This document shows, in pieces, positions 29,001-35,000 of a stretch of DNA of 64,000 bases. How positions within the stretch are numbered: the stretch's first letter is position 1; the number at the start of each line of letters is the position of its first letter. The translations under genes and the position numbers were made by a program. Source of the stretch: Loripinus fragilis (lineage: Eukaryota; Mollusca; Bivalvia; Lucinida; Lucinidae); contig OZ026525.1 in NCBI GenBank assembly GCA_964019695.1, forward strand, positions 64,264,253-64,328,252. The letters are read 5' to 3'. The notes under the pieces are model-generated. The model worked only from the letters and a program-made list of their open reading frames with translations. It did not search any database and was not told the origin of the DNA.

Positions 29001-32000
29001 AGGAGTCAGTTCTTGAAAAAATGCACCCACAGCAGATCGCATATTTTATTTATGGTAGCATTCCATATTTGTTATGTAGATACATCTTGGACCCTGGCGA
29101 GTCATCAAATGTTTCCAGGTCACTGTGACCTTGACCTCTGGTTTCAGTTCTTGTAAGGTCGAGCTCAGAGCATATCTGTATATAATTTGAGGTAGGAATC
29201 CTAAATTTGGTGTGAGGATATATTTTGGGATCATGGTGTGTCGCATACACTTCTGGTCAATTTGACATGTAGCTTGTACATAAGTATAAACACACTGCAG
29301 CTTTAGTTTTATAACTTTTTAATCATGCCACGATTGTCCAAACATGAACGATCTGGTGCAATTGGAATGATATTGGCCCACTTCGAATCGAACTAAAGTT
29401 CCTACTAAAGATCTTACGTAATATATGCGTACGTTTACACCCGAATGGCTATAGTTGCAACCTTTTACTTAGTTGTAAAGTAAACAAAGTGAATAGCCCT
29501 GTATGCCCCATCTCAATTCTTCATCATAGACAAGAAGGGTGTGCATAAACTGCATAGACTACTCTAATTAACAATTACGAATAAGAGGGACCACAAATAG
29601 AACACATCAAAGATTTATTTTGTAAAATAAAAATATTTTGAGGCTATTGATAGATCTTGAACCCATCTTGCTAGATAGGTCTAGAGGAGGGAACCAGATA
29701 AGCTACTAGAGTAACGGTGCTCTGACCCACCGTTGATGTTTAGTAGGTTTGTGACGTCACCATAGTAGCGACTATTAATGTTCGAATTGAACTTTAGTTA
29801 CTATAGTAGGAACTAAACTTCGATTCGAAGTGGGCCATTATAATTGCCATCAGTCAACTATATAGAATAGCTACCAGTCTGATAATAAAAGTGGTCATTA
29901 ATACACATAAAATATTGTACAGTCAAAACTCTTTATAACGTCATTCGATATAACAGAATATTCAATATCCGACATAAAATTGCTGAGAACGGATCTGTTT
30001 CCATTAAAATTCCCTCTTTATAACAGAATATTCATTTAATGACACCGACAGTAACTTATAGGAACAAATATACAATTTCTATTGAAAATAAATTCATTAT
30101 AACAGAACTGTTACCATGTGTCAGACAATTTTGCGATAAGAACAAGGTCTTTTTGCATGAACAGGTGTCTGTCTCACTTGATAAGTGGGAAGCTTTGTGC
30201 ATTTTGATGCAATATGAAATAGAACTGATGTATGCATTTGGAATAATAGCATTCAATTTCATTTGTATAATATTTCCTTTTACCAAATGATTATTATGTG
30301 GAAATCTGGTAATGGTCAGAATTTCTTTATAACAGCAAATTCACTTTAACGTCAAAGATAGCTTGGAACAAACAATGTTGTAATAAAGAGGATTGACTGT
30401 AATAATATTTCTTTCTTTTCCAAATGGCTATGTTCATTAGTCTATAAATGTAATTGTCTTCAGTGCAGTTGTATGATTATCAGAACTTAGCATCAGCCTA
30501 TAGACTAGCAACAAATTAGAAATATGTTTATATGGGAAAAATGAAATAACTATTTGAAAAGTTCTAGGTCTTTGGGAAAGGCGATCAACTATAAAGCCCC
30601 TCAGAGATCGTTATCAGGTTACAGGGACAGTTAAATATCGACGCAGGTCTGGTTAACCAAAAATGATGACCTGAAGGCAACTTACGTCGAGTGTATCAAC
30701 GATATTTGCATCAACGATATCCATTCTGGCTGGCTATCGTCAGTTCCAGACAAATAATAGGGCATCGAAGGTAATTTGTATCCAGGTTTTTAAATTAAAA
30801 TATTTTGATACAATTACTTTAAAGCACGTCTGATTCCTAGACAAATTTCAATTTGCAACTTTTGCATCTATGGGCATTGCTATTCGATGGACTGTTGTCC
30901 TAACATTATTTAATACTTTGGCATGAAATTAAAAACATGTTTTGCTGATGTGTAGATGTTCATTGTTGCCAAAACTCAAAAAATTAATACATTAAAAATA
31001 AGTTAATTTTATTACTTCCTTTCTTCTTGCGTTTTTAAAGTCCTTCAGTGTAAGGCGCTATGTGCCGCTTTAGATAACTGTTTGTGTTTTTCTTTTGCCA
31101 GAAGAGTATCTTACCCACCGACCCAATAACTATTGCTAATGTTCGTGTATGACGTGGTTTTAGTGCAGTGTAAACAATAAACAAATTTGGAGGTGTTCCC
31201 AACATACAAGGTGCACATGCTGTTTTTCAACTAGGCAAGCCCTCCTTTAAAAAGGAAAATTTTTACTGATCCCTTTGAAAGGATAATTTTAACGTTATTA
31301 AAGTGTAGTATGTGTATTTATAGTTTGCTCCGCCCTTCCTGTGCTTCACAACCAATCAGTTTGCACAGAAATTAAAATTTTTGTTCAACTTAATCACATA
31401 TTTTGTCAATATGTGTAATATCTATTAAGTAAAATCATGAAGTAAATCCGTGAAGTGGTCATTGCGGCTATTTTCAATGGGAGGGGAGGAGAAAACTATA
31501 AGTAAGCCTTAGATCATATATTACAATTATAAAGAAATTAAGTGGTTCTGTTGCTGCACTCATTCCCAACTGGTTCCCACTTAATTCCTTTGTAATTGTT
31601 ATTATGATCTATAACCTATACATAAAATATAAAGTGTCTAGTTTTATACCACCTTTACCAACTTTTGCATGAAATATCTCGTGGTGTGCATGGTCTACAC
31701 CGATGATGGTGGTATAAAACAGTTATACCATGTTTGTCCACCTGTACGTAAGATAATCCACTCGCTAAAGCTCGTGGATTATCTCCATGTACAGGCGGAC
31801 AACCCATGGTATAACTATTACTTAGCCCATGACCCGCCCACTTCCTTTTGTTTTCAGCCAATCAGTTGCAAGAAAAGGACCATATTCAGCGTGGTATATT
31901 TTCCATAACCCACACTTTTGTGAGACTTATTCCCATAACTTGATGAGAGGAAATTGCTGTCCAAAATGTTAATTTCACCAAATTTATTTTTATTTTTAGA

Positions 32001-35000
32001 ACCCTAAATAAAACTATGATCAGAATACTGACACAAAATGATGTAAATTTCAAATGTTAGCTGATTCACAGAAAATAGGCGACTGCAGAAAACACTGACC
32101 AGGCTGCACATGTACATTAAATCCTGATCAGAAATTACACTGCTTGTTCCAAAACGCTTTTTGAAAGACAGCATGATCACCAAACGGCACATGAATATAC
32201 ACGCTGATCTGAGTGTCTCCACTGTTTGAGAATCAGGGTAGAATGCACAAACAGAGGAGACTGATCAGCCTGTAAATCTGTAACGTGTGATCAACGAAAT
32301 GCTTCCTAGATAATTTTGAATACAAATCTCACAAAAATGCTGCTAATAAAATCCATTTGTCCCATGTGAAAGCATCCATGGCTAAAGATGAAATGAGACT
32401 CCTAAACGAAATGCAGCAAAATGCTACATAATGTGTACATTTCAGGATGTGAAACCAACACAGGAAACAGCTGGGTCGGGGCTAAATAGGTTATACAATG
32501 TTTTGTGTTTGGTATGAAATATACACTCGGGAGCTCCGCTCCCTTGGATATATTCCATAACCAACACAAAACATTGAATAACCTATACATAACCCACACT
32601 TTTGTGAGGCTCATTCCCATAACTTGATGAGAGGAAATTGCAGTCCAAAATGTTAATTTCACTAAATTCATTTTTAGTTTTAGAACCCTAAATAAAACTG
32701 TGATAAGAATATTGACACAAAATGATGTTAATTTCAAATGTTAGCTGTTTCACAGAAATGAGGCCACTGCAGAAAACACTGACCAGGCTGCACATGTACA
32801 TTGAAGCCTGGTCAGAAATTACACTGCTTGTCCCGAAATGCTTTTTGATAAAGACAGCATGACCAAAAGGCACATGAATATACATGCTAATCTGAGTGTC
32901 TCCACTGTTTGAGAATCAGGGTAGAATGCACAAACAGTGGGGACTGATCAGCCTATACATCTGTAATGTGTGATTAATGAAATGCTTCCCAGATAATTTT
33001 GAAAAAAAAAATCTAACAAAAATGCTGCTAATAAAATCCATTTGTCCCATGTGAATGGATCCATGGCTAAAAAAGAAATGAAATACTCCTAAACGAAATG
33101 CAGCAAAATGCTACATAATGTGTACATTTCAGGATGTGAAACCAACAGAGGGAACAGCTGGATCAGGGCTAAATAGGTTATACAATGTTTTGTGTTCGTT
33201 ATAAAATATACACTCGGGAGCTCTGCTCCCTCGTATATATTCCATAACCAACACAAAACATTGAATAACCTATACACACAGTTTAAAGCTTTGGTTTCCT
33301 ATCTAATTGACTGACAGTGTGTCAGGTCTTAAATGTTAAACATGACTTAACCCTTCTCACGCTGAGCACGGCTTTCTCCTTTTTGGAAAACACTGTAGAT
33401 CCAGATCAGATGGCTTCGTCAGAAGCCATCTGATCAGGATCTACACTGTTTTCCACTTGGATTGAAAATACATGCTAATAACTGGAATGCTACAGGTTAA
33501 CAGCATTAAAATTGGGGAGCACTGTAGTACGTAAAAATATTCAGCATGACAAGGGCTAAAACTTTCATTGGTGTGTTGGTCCCTGGCTTTCTTCAGTTCT
33601 GTGTTGTCCAGACCTCCAGATAAGGGTGTGTAACTGAAAATTATTTTTCTTATTTCCCGACCAAAACACATGTTGTGGGTACTCAAAATTCTTATTTCCG
33701 ACCAAAACATATGTTGTGGGTACTCAAAAGAACCATCTCAATGAGACGGTTCTTTTGAGCAACCAAAACACATGACATTGTTTAAACTGATGGATAAGTA
33801 AATAATTGCAATTTTATGCTGTATTTTTTTGCTTAACTAGCCCTATGGTTCTCTTCCTCATTGTGCCATAGATTTGTCTGCAATCTGTGGTACAGGTTTC
33901 ACAGGTTTTGATAAACAAATATTTTCAGCGTAAAGATAATTTTCTTACCCATCAGTTTTAACATATGTTTTGGGTGCTCAACATATGTTTTGGGTGCTCA
34001 AAAGAACAGTCTTATCGAGACGGCTCCTTTGAGCACCAACAATATAGGTTTTGGTTGAGAAATACGAAAATTAAATTTTTGTTACACACTCTTAAATAAA
34101 GTCCTGAGGGTTTTTCCCAGCATTTTGGGAACATGACCTGTACCCTAAGAATTGGGAATTTCTGTTTTTATGTTCAATTTGTTCATTCAACTCCTTTTAG
34201 GTTTCAGTCATACACACATTTTGAAATTAGAATGCAACACTACAATTTGATGTGGCACAGTGCAATTAAGTTTTTTCTCCACTTTTTTTGTTGCTTGAAT
34301 TTGGAATTTTTGCCTTGAAATTTGGATAAAAAAATCTTTTTTGCAATTGGGAATGTAACCCAATACAGTAAAACCTGTCTTAAGGGGCCACTCAAAAAGA
34401 AGGTTTTCAAGACTGATAATTGCTTAATGCAGGTCAAAAGTATTGCAGAATGCTCCTAGGGGAGCATTCTATTCTGCTCCTAGGGGAGCATTCTATTCTG
34501 CTCCTAGGGGAGCATTCTGCAATACTTTCGACCTTCATTAAGCTACCATCAAGACCTTTGTTTTGTCTCTTCTTGAGTGGCCGCATAAGACAGGTTTTTC
34601 TGTGTTGCCCATCATCATGGGAAAAACCCTATGTGATTGAGGAATTACACGGTCACATTCAAATTCTGTCCAATGGTGGGGAAAGAATTCTTCAGAATGG
34701 GCATGTTAATAATCCTTGGAATTTCCTAAATAAAGCGCTGAACTGCTTCTTCAAAATTTTTAAAAAATCCCTCTTACTTGGTGAGGCATGCTCAAAAGTT
34801 TTTGGATTTCCCTCTTACCTGGCTTCCTTATTTTCTTCCACGGGCTTTGTACAGTAGGTAAATTCATACGCCACTTCAATCCTCTTAGTAGTCTCTGTAT
34901 CATTCTGGTCCCCATCTTTGTGTAGATTCTGGTCCCCAGCTTTGTGTTGATTCTGGTCCCCAGCTTTGTGTAGTGGATAAAATGCACAGGCTTCACAGGC

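Noticed and set aside
30039..30290. Open frames on both strands as a small gene
   Set aside because: Inside a Tigger-like non-autonomous element; no transposase or other domain is visible.
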